In this document: positions 1 to 8,149 of the stretch, in pieces
Position numbering within the stretch: the first letter of the stretch is position 1
How the letters are laid out: each line of letters starts with the position of its first letter
NCBI RefSeq assembly: GCF_033708015.1
Contig: NZ_CP137920.1
Span: 3,596,001 to 3,660,000, forward strand
Reading direction: 5' to 3'
Length of the DNA stretch: 64,000 nucleotides
DNA from: Proteus vulgaris
Lineage (GTDB): Bacteria > Pseudomonadota > Gammaproteobacteria > Enterobacterales > Enterobacteriaceae
The notes under the pieces: model-generated
The model's input: only the letters and a program-made list of their open reading frames with translations
Told to the model about the DNA's origin: nothing
The model's database searches: none
Program-made: the position numbers and the translations under genes

Positions 1-543
1 CGCTGGCCATCAATTGGTAGACCCGGTTTTTGCTATCAAGCCCAAATCAGAGACAAACAAAACAATGAAGTTCCTGATGGCGTAGTTGGTGAGATCTGCG
101 TAAAAGGCGAGCCAGGAAAAACTATTTTTAAAGAGTATTACAACCGACCTGATGCAACCGCAAAAGCATTAGAGCCTGATGGTTGGTTGCATACTGGCGA
201 TTATGGTTATCGTGACGATGAAGGCTTTTTTTATTTCGTTGATCGCAGTTGCAATATGATCAAACGCGGTGGAGAGAATGTCTCTTGTGTTGAGATTGAA
301 AACATCATTTCTTCACATCCTAAAATTCAAGATGTGGCTGTAATTGGTGTACCTGACAATATTCGTGATGAAGCGATTAAAGCCTTTGTCGTACTGGTTG
401 AAAATGAAACCTTGAGTGAAGAAGCGTTCTTCCATTTCTGTGAGCAAAATATGGCAAAATTCAAAGTCCCCTCTGAAGTTGAATTTAGAGATGGCTTGCC
501 TCGTAACTGCTCAGGAAAAGTGATTAAAAAGCATTTGAAATAA
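1..543 (+). CDS. caiC: Crotonobetaine/carnitine-CoA ligase CaiC, C-terminal part (cut by window start)
   Basis: An open frame runs from the first base of the window to the stop at 541-543, so the 5' part lies outside. The visible 180 residues are the C-terminal half of an acyl-CoA synthetase of the ANL family. They contain the WLHTGD motif (the hinge region of adenylate-forming enzymes), GGENVS, and a terminal NCSGKVIKK segment with the catalytic lysine of the A10 motif. CaiC activates carnitine, crotonobetaine or gamma-butyrobetaine to the CoA thioester in anaerobic carnitine reduction. The caiD and caiE genes follow in the same direction. The match to enterobacterial CaiC is close and there is no sign of damage. 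Confidence 0.95.
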   Translation, partial: RWPSIGRPGFCYQAQIRDKQNNEVPDGVVGEICVKGEPGKTIFKEYYNRPDATAKALEPDGWLHTGDYGYRDDEGFFYFVDRSCNMIKRGGENVSCVEIENIISSHPKIQDVAVIGVPDNIRDEAIKAFVVLVENETLSEEAFFHFCEQNMAKFKVPSEVEFRDGLPRNCSGKVIKKHLK

Positions 544-619
544 AGCATAGGTCGGTTTAACCACAAATGAATAACCTCAATCATAAATGCTTATTTTTGA
601 TGATGAAAAGGAATACAAC

Positions 620-1405
620 ATGAGCCAGTCATTACATCTAACAACGCGCGGTTCAATACTTGAAATTGTATTAGATAGACCAAAAGCCAATGCTATTGAT
701 GCGAAAACCAGCCATGAAATGGGTGAAGTCTTTATACGTTTTCGTGATGATCCCAACTTACGTGTTGCGATTATTACAGGTGCTGGTGAGCGCTTTTTCT
801 CTGCGGGATGGGATTTAAAAGCGGCGGCTGAAGGCGAAGCGCCTGATGCGGATTTTGGGGCGGGTGGCTTTGCAGGTTTAACCGAGCTTTTCAATCTGGA
901 TAAACCCGTCATTGCTGCGGTTAACGGCTATGCTTTTGGTGGTGGCTTTGAATTAGCGCTTGCCGCCGACATGATGATTTGTTCAAACAATGCTTCTTTT
1001 GCCTTACCTGAAGCCCAGTTAGGCATTGTGCCTGATAGTGGCGGTGTTCTGCGTTTACCTAAACGTTTACCACCAGCTATTGTCAATGAAATGCTGATGA
1101 CAGGCCGTCGTATGAATGCTGACGAAGCGCTTCGTTGGGGTATTGCAAACCGTGTTGTTAGTTCCGCTGAATTAATGGATAGCGCTCGCGAACTCGCTGA
1201 TCAAATTGCTCATAGCGCGCCACTGGCTGTGGCGGCTTTAAAAGAAATTTATCGCGCCACCAGTGAGCTTTCTATTGAAGAGGGTTATAAATTAATGCGC
1301 AGTGGAGTGTTAAAACATTATCCAAGTGTCTTGCATTCAGAAGATGCCACCGAAGGACCACTTGCCTTTGCGGAAAAACGTGCACCTGAATGGAAAGGCC
1401 GATAA
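620..1405 (+). CDS. caiD: Carnitinyl-CoA dehydratase CaiD
   Basis: This is a 261-residue enoyl-CoA hydratase/isomerase (crotonase) family protein that interconverts carnitinyl-CoA and crotonobetainyl-CoA. The start at 620 is chosen because the protein from there (MSQSLHLT...) has the length and N-terminus of E. coli CaiD, and an AAAGG-like ribosome site precedes it. The frame stays open upstream to an ATG at 587, but those 11 residues have no family counterpart. Crotonase features are visible: [15 protein letters not shown], the oxyanion-hole stretch [16 protein letters not shown], and [13 protein letters not shown] carrying the conserved acidic residue. It lies 76 bases after caiC and 39 bases before caiE, within the cai operon. 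Confidence 0.96.
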   Translation: MSQSLHLTTRGSILEIVLDRPKANAIDAKTSHEMGEVFIRFRDDPNLRVAIITGAGERFFSAGWDLKAAAEGEAPDADFGAGGFAGLTELFNLDKPVIAAVNGYAFGGGFELALAADMMICSNNASFALPEAQLGIVPDSGGVLRLPKRLPPAIVNEMLMTGRRMNADEALRWGIANRVVSSAELMDSARELADQIAHSAPLAVAALKEIYRATSELSIEEGYKLMRSGVLKHYPSVLHSEDATEGPLAFAEKRAPEWKGR

Positions 1406-1444
1406 TTATCGTTAATTTCGATAATACAACAAAGAGGAAAACGG

Positions 1445-2038
1445 ATGAGTATCTACGCGTTTGAAGGTCTTATTCCTGTGGTACATCCAACCGCCTATAT
1501 CCACCCATCTGCGGTATTAATTGGTGATGTCATTATTGGTGCAGGTGTTTATATCGGCCCTTTAGCCTCACTTAGAGGCGACTATGGGCGCTTGATTGTT
1601 GAAGCAGGCGCAAACCTTCAAGACGGTTGTATCATGCACGGTTATACCGATATGGACACCATTGTTAGAGAAAATGGGCATATTGGGCACGGTGCCATTC
1701 TCCATAGTTGTATTATCGGGCGTGACAGTTTAGTTGGTATGAATAGCGTGATTATGGATGGTGCCGTCATTGGTGAAGAAAGCATTGTTGCCGCGATGAG
1801 CTTTGTAAAAGCGGGCTTTCAAGGAAAAGCGAGACAAATGCTAATAGGCAGCCCTGCAAAACATGTGCGAGATATTACTGATAATGACATGGAATGGAAG
1901 CGTATGAACACGCGTGAATATCAAGACTTGGCAATTCGTTGCCGCCAAAGCTTAGTGGAAATCACGCCATTAACAGCACCTGAACCTAATCGCCCTCGTT
2001 TACGTGGCACAACAGAGGTAAAACCGAAAGGTCAGTAA
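1445..2038 (+). CDS. caiE: Carnitine operon protein CaiE
   Basis: This 197-residue protein has left-handed beta-helix hexapeptide repeats (pattern such as [38 protein letters not shown]) of the gamma-carbonic anhydrase-like/PaaY type. In E. coli CaiE is needed for full CaiB and CaiD activity, probably through synthesis or activation of a CoA-linked cofactor; the exact reaction is not established. The start has a strong AGAGGAAAACGG ribosome site. It is the last gene of the operon and is followed at once by a bidirectional hairpin (2045-2071) and the convergent caiF. Confidence 0.95.
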   Translation: MSIYAFEGLIPVVHPTAYIHPSAVLIGDVIIGAGVYIGPLASLRGDYGRLIVEAGANLQDGCIMHGYTDMDTIVRENGHIGHGAILHSCIIGRDSLVGMNSVIMDGAVIGEESIVAAMSFVKAGFQGKARQMLIGSPAKHVRDITDNDMEWKRMNTREYQDLAIRCRQSLVEITPLTAPEPNRPRLRGTTEVKPKGQ

Positions 2039-2044
2039 TAAACA

Positions 2045-2071
2045 ACGACAGGCGTTACAAGCGCCTGTCGT
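2045..2071. terminator. Bidirectional terminator between caiE and caiF
   Basis: Perfect 10-bp stem (ACGACAGGCG / CGCCTGTCGT) with a 7-nt loop between convergent genes. The T-richness after the stem is modest on both strands (TGTTTATT on the minus strand), so termination efficiency is uncertain. Confidence 0.65.
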
Positions 2072-2110
2072 CACTATTAAATTTGTTTAGTATGGAACGA
2101 AGCCACTTAA

Positions 2111-2503
2111 TTAGCGACGCTGAGATTTTGACAACATCCATTGCCATTTTTGCTCATGGTTCAATCCATGTGGGATCATCGCCGCCAATTTTTCAGGCGC
2201 ACTTTGACTTCTTTTTTCTTGAGTATGGCCTTTTAAACGTGAGTAGACTTGAGGATCAATATGGCTGACTTTGATCATTCGTTGACACTGACAGCCTCGA
2301 CCTTCTAATTGGTTAGGTACACTTTTTGTTTCACATTCAATCTCTTTTACATCAGAAAGAATGTAAGAAACGATATTAATGGCGTTGCATTGAGGAATAT
2401 CGAATTTTTTTGCAATTTCTTTTGCACTTACCCAACGTTCTTGCTCTTGAACCCAATCAGCAATTGACAGATAGAGTGGTTTATTCATGTATTCTTCACA
2501 CAT
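2111..2503 (-). CDS. caiF: Transcriptional activator CaiF
   Basis: This 130-residue protein is the specific activator of the cai and fix operons under anaerobic conditions with carnitine. It starts MCEEYMNKPLYLSIADW, contains a winged-helix-like segment (WVSAKEIAKKFDI) and the conserved cysteine-rich stretch EGRGCQCQR, and ends EQKWQWMLSKSQRR. Length and all three landmarks agree with E. coli CaiF (131 residues). It is convergent with caiE, as in other enterobacteria. Upstream lies a long AT-rich region in which I could not identify a convincing CRP site. Confidence 0.95.
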   Translation of the reverse strand: MCEEYMNKPLYLSIADWVQEQERWVSAKEIAKKFDIPQCNAINIVSYILSDVKEIECETKSVPNQLEGRGCQCQRMIKVSHIDPQVYSRLKGHTQEKRSQSAPEKLAAMIPHGLNHEQKWQWMLSKSQRR

Positions 2504-3015
2504 AATTACTCCAATATCACAAATAAAATATTATTTATCGCTAAATAAAGATAATAACTATATATGTTAATTATCATTGCACCGCGGAGTATCGGTTTTC
2601 CCTGTTAATTTGAGAAGTTAACAAACTTATCAAAATAATACTTAGTTTATTTTTAACAACCAAACCCTTTAATTAACACACCTGTCACAACTTATTATTT
2701 TGTTATTAAATCCAACTTAATAATAATTAAACCGAGTGAAACAAAAAATTAATTAAATATTAAACATACTGTAAAAAAATCAAAGTATCACATTGATTTT
2801 AAAGCCATTAAATAACAAAATAAAAAATAAATAGATTATATTAATAATCCATTTATAGACTAACATTATAGTAATAGATTTTAATTTAGATTGCCAGAAA
2901 GGTGACTTATTATTAGATGTAAATCAATAATCGTTTATTTTAAGCTATATTAACCTAATTATTAATACATTAGTAAAAGTGAAGATTAATGTCTCCGTAT
3001 ACCTAAATAGATAAA
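2504..3015. other. AT-rich intergenic region upstream of caiF
   Basis: About 510 bases with no credible coding frame and very high A+T. It should contain the caiF promoter, because caiF reads away from it. I looked for a CRP palindrome (TGTGA-N6-TCACA) and found only half sites. No repeat, tRNA or small-RNA signature was recognised. Confidence 0.5.
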
Positions 3016-3045
3016 TTAAGTGCTATATAACGTTATAACACTTAA
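3016..3045 (-). terminator. Rho-independent terminator of the fructose-6-phosphate aldolase gene
   Basis: Read on the minus strand, a 12-bp stem (TTAAGTGTTATA / TATAGCACTTAA, one G-U pair) closes a 6-nt loop and is followed by TTTATCTATTT. It lies 20 bases after the aldolase stop. Confidence 0.65.
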
Positions 3046-3064
3046 TCTCATATTCTTCGTTTGA

Positions 3065-3727
3065 TTATAAAAAACGGCGATCAAATGTCGCTTGCCAATC
3101 ATCAGTGAATCTATTTACTGCATCGTCCACCACGGGTGAACGGATAATCGAGTAAGCAAGCTCAATCGGTAATGTCACCGAAGAAGCGCCTGCTAATAAA
3201 CAATCGACCACTTGGCGTGGCGTTTTAAAACTCGCCGCTAGGATTTTTGTGGGTAAATTATGCATGGTGATGAGAGTTTGTAACTCTTTTACCACTCTTA
3301 CGCCATCAGAGCCTTGCCTATCCATTCGATGCACATAAGGCGCAATATAATCTGCGCCAGCTAATGCTGCCATTAATCCTTGAGACACACTGTAAATCGC
3401 TGTGCCTAATACCAGCATATTTTTTTGCTTTAATTGTTTAATAGCAACAAGCCCTGCTTCTGTAACGGGAATTTTAATCACCGTATTATCAGCAATATTA
3501 CCGATACGTAATGCTTCTTCAATCATGGTATCGACATCACTGGCAATGACCTGTGCAAATACTCGGCCTTTGCCTCCCATTGCTGCTTTTAATTCAGGCA
3601 ATAGCATTTCAATATCTTGTGCGGATTTAGCAATAATGGAAGGATTAGTGGTGACACCAGCAATAGGAAGAACTTGAGAGAGTTTTCTGACTTCTTCGAT
3701 ATCCGCGGTATCTAAATAGATTTCCAT
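3065..3727 (-). CDS. fsa: Fructose-6-phosphate aldolase (FSA, TalB/TalC subfamily)
   Basis: This 220-residue TIM-barrel class I aldolase cleaves fructose 6-phosphate to dihydroxyacetone and glyceraldehyde 3-phosphate. The N-terminus MEIYLDTAD, the GVTTNPSI stretch, and Lys85 in the VIKIPVT motif (the Schiff-base lysine) match E. coli FsaA/FsaB. ILAASFKTPRQ and a length of 220 residues also fit the small FSA group rather than the longer true transaldolases (about 317 residues). It stands alone on the minus strand with its own downstream terminator. A cytosolic role in dihydroxyacetone or sugar-phosphate metabolism is likely; the physiological substrate is uncertain for this family. Confidence 0.92.
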   Translation of the reverse strand: MEIYLDTADIEEVRKLSQVLPIAGVTTNPSIIAKSAQDIEMLLPELKAAMGGKGRVFAQVIASDVDTMIEEALRIGNIADNTVIKIPVTEAGLVAIKQLKQKNMLVLGTAIYSVSQGLMAALAGADYIAPYVHRMDRQGSDGVRVVKELQTLITMHNLPTKILAASFKTPRQVVDCLLAGASSVTLPIELAYSIIRSPVVDDAVNRFTDDWQATFDRRFL

Positions 3728-3825
3728 AATCGCACCTCAATGATGTTGTTTTAAGCTAAATAATTATAGGTATAACGTAGAAAGTAACACTGTGCGCGAG
3801 GGATTTCTAGTGGATCCAATAAAAA

Positions 3826-3847
3826 TAGCGCCCAAGTAAAGGCGCTA
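3826..3847 (-). terminator. Rho-independent terminator downstream of the AA10 gene
   Basis: On the minus strand a 7-bp GC-rich stem (TAGCGCC / GGCGCTA) is followed directly by TTTTTATT. It lies about 175 bases after the AA10 stop and upstream of the aldolase start, so it separates the two transcripts. Confidence 0.75.
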
Positions 3848-4022
3848 CTAATTAAATAACGATAATAAATAGTTATAGTTTCTATTTAATAAAAAACATT
3901 AGTCCTGATTTAAATTTAGCATTTAAAATTTAGATTTAGGATTTATTTATAATTAAAAAGAAATAAGATTAAGTATAATATATTTATTGATATTAAATAA
4001 TTTTTCTATTGAGTTAAATTGA

Positions 4023-4637
4023 TTATTTTTTAAAATCAGCATCAATAACTTGATAAAAAGCGTTACCTGTATCCGCAATATCCCAAACACCTAAAATAAT
4101 CTGATAACCAGAACGCTCTGGTATATTACAATTTAATTCTACGGTTTCTGTGGGTATTTTTCCATTATCATCTTGTTGGCAGAATGGCGTTAAATCAAAG
4201 TCAGCACGGGTCAGCGGTTTATTCACATCCCAACCTGGTTTGGTAATAAAGAATCGCCATGATGCAGTGCTATGCTTTGCAGTTAATGTCCACTTAAAGG
4301 TATTTTCTCCACTTTTCATTGCTACTTTATGCCAGCGATCAGCACTTTGTGCATTTAAAGCAGAAAAATTTGCCTTTCCACCACTGGCAATTTCACCGTC
4401 TGCAGGACCACCGTCAGGGAAACCTTTAAGTCCTTCAATAGATTGAGGCTCATATTGTACAGGACCACAATCTTTATTTAACTTGCCTCCTTTTGCTGAA
4501 CAAAGGAAAGCTCTACTAGGAGGCGCATCAATATAGCCATGTTTTAATGTCACATCCGCTGACGCTGTTGAAATAAAACCCGCTGATGATAATAATAACG
4601 TTGCAGTAAATACCATAAGTTTATTTTTCTTCATCAT
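4023..4637 (-). CDS. Secreted AA10-family lytic polysaccharide monooxygenase / chitin-binding protein
   Basis: This 204-residue exported protein of the AA10 (CBM33) family resembles Serratia CBP21. Such proteins bind crystalline chitin and, when copper-loaded, cleave it oxidatively. Residues 1-27 are a signal peptide (basic start, hydrophobic core, STASA cleavage motif). Shared landmarks are HGYIDAPPSRAF (His33), CGPVQYEPQS, the second histidine His122 in AKHSTASW, DLTPFCQ, and the axial Phe region NAFYQVID. Odd point: cleavage after STASA leaves five residues (DVTLK) before His33, whereas AA10 copper enzymes normally start with this histidine. The ATG ATG start has a GAGG site in front. It precedes the Tc toxin locus; chitin in insects could link them, but that is inference. 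Confidence 0.9.
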   Translation of the reverse strand: MMKKNKLMVFTATLLLSSAGFISTASADVTLKHGYIDAPPSRAFLCSAKGGKLNKDCGPVQYEPQSIEGLKGFPDGGPADGEIASGGKANFSALNAQSADRWHKVAMKSGENTFKWTLTAKHSTASWRFFITKPGWDVNKPLTRADFDLTPFCQQDDNGKIPTETVELNCNIPERSGYQIILGVWDIADTGNAFYQVIDADFKK

Positions 4638-4903
4638 AAAACCTCATAATTATTAATAAGTATTTTTAAATATAATGATTACATCAATCACATTAGATAT
4701 TAGTCAAAAAAAGACAATTAAATATGTATTTATTAATATTTGTGAGCAGTATCGCGATTTTATTTAATATTAAAACGGGAATAAAACGCCATATTAATAT
4801 TAATTAGATGATGATTTATTATTGAAATAATAAATTAAATTATTTTTTAATACTTTATTTTATAAATTATTAAAAGCATTCAAATTATCAAGATAAGATA
4901 ATA
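4638..4903. other. AT-rich intergenic region upstream of the AA10 gene
   Basis: About 270 bases of very AT-rich sequence without a coding frame. It should hold the AA10 promoter. No operator or repeat was recognised. Confidence 0.4.
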
Positions 4904-4943
4904 ACAACCCAAATGAGGCAAGAAAACTGCCTCACTGGGTTGT
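4904..4943 (-). terminator. Terminator at the end of the Tc toxin locus
   Basis: A long imperfect hairpin: outer arms ACAACCCA / TGGGTTGT, inner arms GAGGCA / TGCCTC, small internal bulges and a 7-nt loop. The minus-strand tail is TTATTATCTTATCTT and the plus-strand tail ATGTTTT, so it may work both ways. It lies about 80 bases after the stop of the last toxin gene. Confidence 0.75.
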
Positions 4944-5024
4944 ATGTTTTAGATATATATTTTAACGAGATTACATTCTATCAATCAACAATCGTGAACG
5001 ATGTTCTCTTGTAACAACGATGAG

Positions 5025-5906
5025 TTAGTGTAAACGAACTTTCATTGAGTCAAGAACAGTAATTTTGTTGGTATTCTGGTTGATAATTACATCTTCCGAT
5101 AATACTTTTACATTGATTTTCCCAGCATCTCGAGCCAATAAAGCGTAACTATAGCCAGCTCTGGGCTCGAAACGAGAAACTTTATGTTGATTATTATAAT
5201 CAAATACAGCGATATTTTCTTGAACTTGATCTATCCTCGTACCTTGTTTCCCAAGATAAGTTATTGCCGAACTTTCAAACTCACTTAATGTACCAATCAA
5301 GTCATTATTATGATTTCCTGATACCGATAAATTCTTACCCGACAGGGCTCTAAAGCTGTGTTGTATTGTGTTCACCCCCTGAATACCCGTTTTCCAGTTA
5401 TCGTCTCCGGGTTTTTGTCCGGTATGAACTGCATAAAGTTTTTCCTTATCTACAGCGTATTGCATCGTACAGCCACTTAAAGCTCCTGACGTAATGACAA
5501 TGGGGTTTTTCTCCTTAATATCATCCAACCGGATGCTGATGCCCACACTACCTGATCTACCACTCATAACTTGAATAGCGGTAAGATTATCAGAAAGTAT
5601 TTTGTGCCCCCAATAAGTTCCTATTGTTCCAGAGCCAGACTCACTGGAAGAAACCTGAGATCCTTTGAATATATGAACTGATTGGTATAAATCACCGCCT
5701 CGTTTCAATAATTCCGGACGATACTCTCTTAACACGGGATTATTATCAACTGAATCAAACCGACTGATGGCGAATGGCAATGTCGTCTCAGAACTCTCTC
5801 TATTACTCCCCACAAATAATCCACGATTTCGTAGAGGAGTAATAGATCCCTTTTGTAGCTTCATATCATCTGATGCGAAAAGAAGAGAGAAACTGCTATT
5901 AGGCAT
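5025..5906 (-). other. Variable toxin domain of the first TccC: LSGC cysteine/histidine deamidase signature
   Basis: This segment codes for the 293 residues after the HDPDGR end of the RHS core. The cysteine codon is at 5469-5471 and the histidine codon at 5424-5426, giving LSGC-TMQYAVDKEKLYAV-H. The neighbouring beta-rich pattern (SVGISIRLDD, PIVITSGALSG, KLYAVHTG) fits the CNF1/BLF1-like fold, in which the LSGC loop holds the nucleophile. The identification rests on the motif and spacing, not on an alignment. Confidence 0.65.
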
Positions 5907-7946
5907 TCGTCCATCCGGATCATGCAATGTCACGGGATTATTACGCACCATACGATATAAATTTAGTCCATCAATCGTACCTGCGGGGTCGGCACTTAAC
6001 CAACGCCCCACCCACGGTTGATAATAACGATAACCGTAGTAATACATGCCCGTAGCATCTTTTTCTTTCCCTGAATAACGAATGGTTTTGTAATCTGCTT
6101 CTACCGCATTTTCGCTAGACCAAATTGCCGTTCCCCCATAAGGGTAATACTCTTCATAGCTAACTAATTGCCCTTGACCATCCGTTTCTAATCCACTGTT
6201 GCCAACACCATTATCATAGCTATAACGCAGTGAATTATTTTCAATCCCTTTTGGTGAACCTATTTCCCAACACAATGCTCTGACTTTGGCACTCGTACCT
6301 GCTTGAATTTGTACAACGGCATATTTCTCTGTAATAGCACTTGCGCTCACCTCCCATTGTTCAATATTCGGTAAATAATGCGTCGTGACTTTTTCTAATC
6401 CGCCACGAGCAACCTTACGCCCCCGCATTTTCGTCACACGTTGCCCAGTATTATTGTATTGGTAAGTTTCACCTTCATATAAAAAACCACTCTCTATTAC
6501 CTGATTTGTGGCTTTTAAATGATTGCGTTTATCCCAAATAATGGCGTCACCATTGAGAAGCTGGGTTAAATTACCACTCTCATCAAAATAGCGATCCACT
6601 TTTTGGGGATCTGCACATTGGGACTTTAATAAAGCCCGATTGGTTTTATTTGAAACAACGATATCTTGAGTAAAACTTTGTTGCGCAATCGGTGAATTAT
6701 GGCGAATTTGCGTTAAATTTCCGCCTCTATCATAAGCGTATAACCGCGTGTAATTAGTATAGCTTTGTGTATCTTTCACTAACATTGTCACAGGCTGAGA
6801 TTGTATTGACGCGGGCGTTGCTTGATTGGCAGATTCACGGCCTGAGGCGCTGATTAATTGATACAGTGAGTCATAGATATAACGATTTTCAGGCACCACT
6901 TTCTGATTACGCCAGTAACGAGTCGCTTCAGCATCATTTTTCAAACAAATAATATTACCGACAGGATCGTACTCATAACGCAAATCTTGCATGATTTTCG
7001 CCCCTAATGCATGACCTTGGGGACGCTGTGTTTTAACATGCAACAAACGTTGCGTTTCAGGCTCATATTCATAAGTGATGACTAATCCATTACCCTGTTC
7101 TTCACGCAGTTTTTGCCCCGCAGCTGAATAGGATAATGCTTTCAAAATAATCTGTTCTGACTGCCCTTTTAATGTAAGCCAAGTCTGTTTTACAAAACCG
7201 GCAATATCATAAGTCATACGACGTTGATGGCCTGCACAATCAGTTTCTGTTAGTACAGCACCCGTGGCGTCGTAAAGATATTGAGTGGTAAATTTTTCAG
7301 CTTGTTGAATATCATTTACTTCACTACTCGAATTCCAGTCAATAACACTACCATAATGTAATTGTTGTGTTTCTGATATTACCGCACCTTGTAACGAATA
7401 ATGGCTATACATTTTTTTACCCGCAGTATCAAAGTGTTCAATACATTTTCCCACTTGATTGGTATCGATTAACTCACTCTCGTTTCCTTGTCCCCATTTA
7501 AGTTTTTGCACCACGACAATTCTGCTTTCACCCAGTTTTTCTTCTTTGACTTGTTCTAAATAACGCTCAAACCATTGATTACTGTATTCATAAGTTGTCA
7601 CCGTTCCTTTTCCATTAATCTGCTGTGCGATAGTTCCTTCAATATCATTGATATTAAAACTATTGCCATTATCAACACCTTGTGAAAGTGATAACGCGCC
7701 CCCTAAACTCACGGTTTGTTGAATATTCGGTTGAATAGTTGAGTCTGCTTGTTGTGCTTCATACAGTCTGGCATCAATACTGCGTTCTAAATAACCGCGA
7801 GCATGATAGTGATGGCGCGTAATGCGTTCATCGGTTTGATTAACCGTATCAGGATGACGGCAATAATTAATTTCACGGATTGTTGATCCCCGATTATCAA
7901 GAACTACCACCGTTGGTGTTCTTGTGTGTAATTGTTTATTTAACAT
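5025..7946 (-). CDS. TccC-type RHS toxin (TcC) with CNF1-like deamidase C-terminal domain
   Basis: This 973-residue TcC component belongs to the BC cocoon of a Tc complex. The ATG at 7946 is preferred over a TTG 12 codons upstream because AAAGGA lies in front of it and the second copy has the equivalent start. Residues 1-680 are the RHS core with YD-type repeats. The core ends in the RHS-associated signature GRWLSADPAG...GLNLYRMVRNNP...HDPDGR, including the aspartates used for self-cleavage in this family (Asp653 here). Residues 681-973 are the variable effector. It contains GALSGCTMQYAV with Cys826 and His841, the LSGC motif and 15-residue Cys-to-His spacing of CNF1-type Rho deamidases (CNF1 Cys866/His881). 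I infer a deamidase acting on Rho GTPases after delivery through TcA. Deamidase target specificity is unproven. Confidence 0.88.
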   Translation of the reverse strand: MLNKQLHTRTPTVVVLDNRGSTIREINYCRHPDTVNQTDERITRHHYHARGYLERSIDARLYEAQQADSTIQPNIQQTVSLGGALSLSQGVDNGNSFNINDIEGTIAQQINGKGTVTTYEYSNQWFERYLEQVKEEKLGESRIVVVQKLKWGQGNESELIDTNQVGKCIEHFDTAGKKMYSHYSLQGAVISETQQLHYGSVIDWNSSSEVNDIQQAEKFTTQYLYDATGAVLTETDCAGHQRRMTYDIAGFVKQTWLTLKGQSEQIILKALSYSAAGQKLREEQGNGLVITYEYEPETQRLLHVKTQRPQGHALGAKIMQDLRYEYDPVGNIICLKNDAEATRYWRNQKVVPENRYIYDSLYQLISASGRESANQATPASIQSQPVTMLVKDTQSYTNYTRLYAYDRGGNLTQIRHNSPIAQQSFTQDIVVSNKTNRALLKSQCADPQKVDRYFDESGNLTQLLNGDAIIWDKRNHLKATNQVIESGFLYEGETYQYNNTGQRVTKMRGRKVARGGLEKVTTHYLPNIEQWEVSASAITEKYAVVQIQAGTSAKVRALCWEIGSPKGIENNSLRYSYDNGVGNSGLETDGQGQLVSYEEYYPYGGTAIWSSENAVEADYKTIRYSGKEKDATGMYYYGYRYYQPWVGRWLSADPAGTIDGLNLYRMVRNNPVTLHDPDGRMPNSSFSLLFASDDMKLQKGSITPLRNRGLFVGSNRESSETTLPFAISRFDSVDNNPVLREYRPELLKRGGDLYQSVHIFKGSQVSSSESGSGTIGTYWGHKILSDNLTAIQVMSGRSGSVGISIRLDDIKEKNPIVITSGALSGCTMQYAVDKEKLYAVHTGQKPGDDNWKTGIQGVNTIQHSFRALSGKNLSVSGNHNNDLIGTLSEFESSAITYLGKQGTRIDQVQENIAVFDYNNQHKVSRFEPRAGYSYALLARDAGKINVKVLSEDVIINQNTNKITVLDSMKVRLH
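5907..7946 (-). repeat. Duplicated RHS core, copy 1
   Basis: The DNA coding for residues 1-680 is nearly identical to 8996-11032 over long stretches, including silent positions. Patches of divergence occur (for example around 6460-6530, 7140-7200 and 7380-7560). Similarity stops abruptly at the HDPDGR codons, where the toxin tails begin. Confidence 0.85.
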
Positions 7947-8052
7947 CTTTTTAATTCCTTTCAATTTTCTTTTTATCGACAATAATTATTTCGTTAATGA
8001 TTAATGGCGGTTAAATATATTTTTTCATGAAGATAGATTATTAATTTATTTC

Positions 8053-8101
8053 TAGGCTAAGTACCTCGTGATTAATTTAATTGCACTTAATTCTTAGCCT
8101 A
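8053..8101. other. Inverted repeat between the two tccC genes
   Basis: A perfect 9-bp inverted repeat (TAGGCTAAG / CTTAGCCTA) spaced by 31 AT-rich bases lies in the 203-base gap between the two toxin genes. It could be a weak terminator or processing hairpin that separates their expression. There is no good U-tract on the minus strand, so the role is uncertain. Confidence 0.35.
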
Positions 8102-8149
8102 TAAGCATTATTAAATCAAAACATCATCATTAATAGATTGATAATAATA

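Noticed and set aside
2504..3064. CRP site upstream of caiF
   Set aside because: Only half sites (TGTGA or TCACA) without the correct 6-base spacing and second arm were found.
7947..7982. TTG start extending the first TccC by 12 residues
   Set aside because: No ribosome site in front, while the ATG at 7946 has AAAGGA and matches the start of the second copy.
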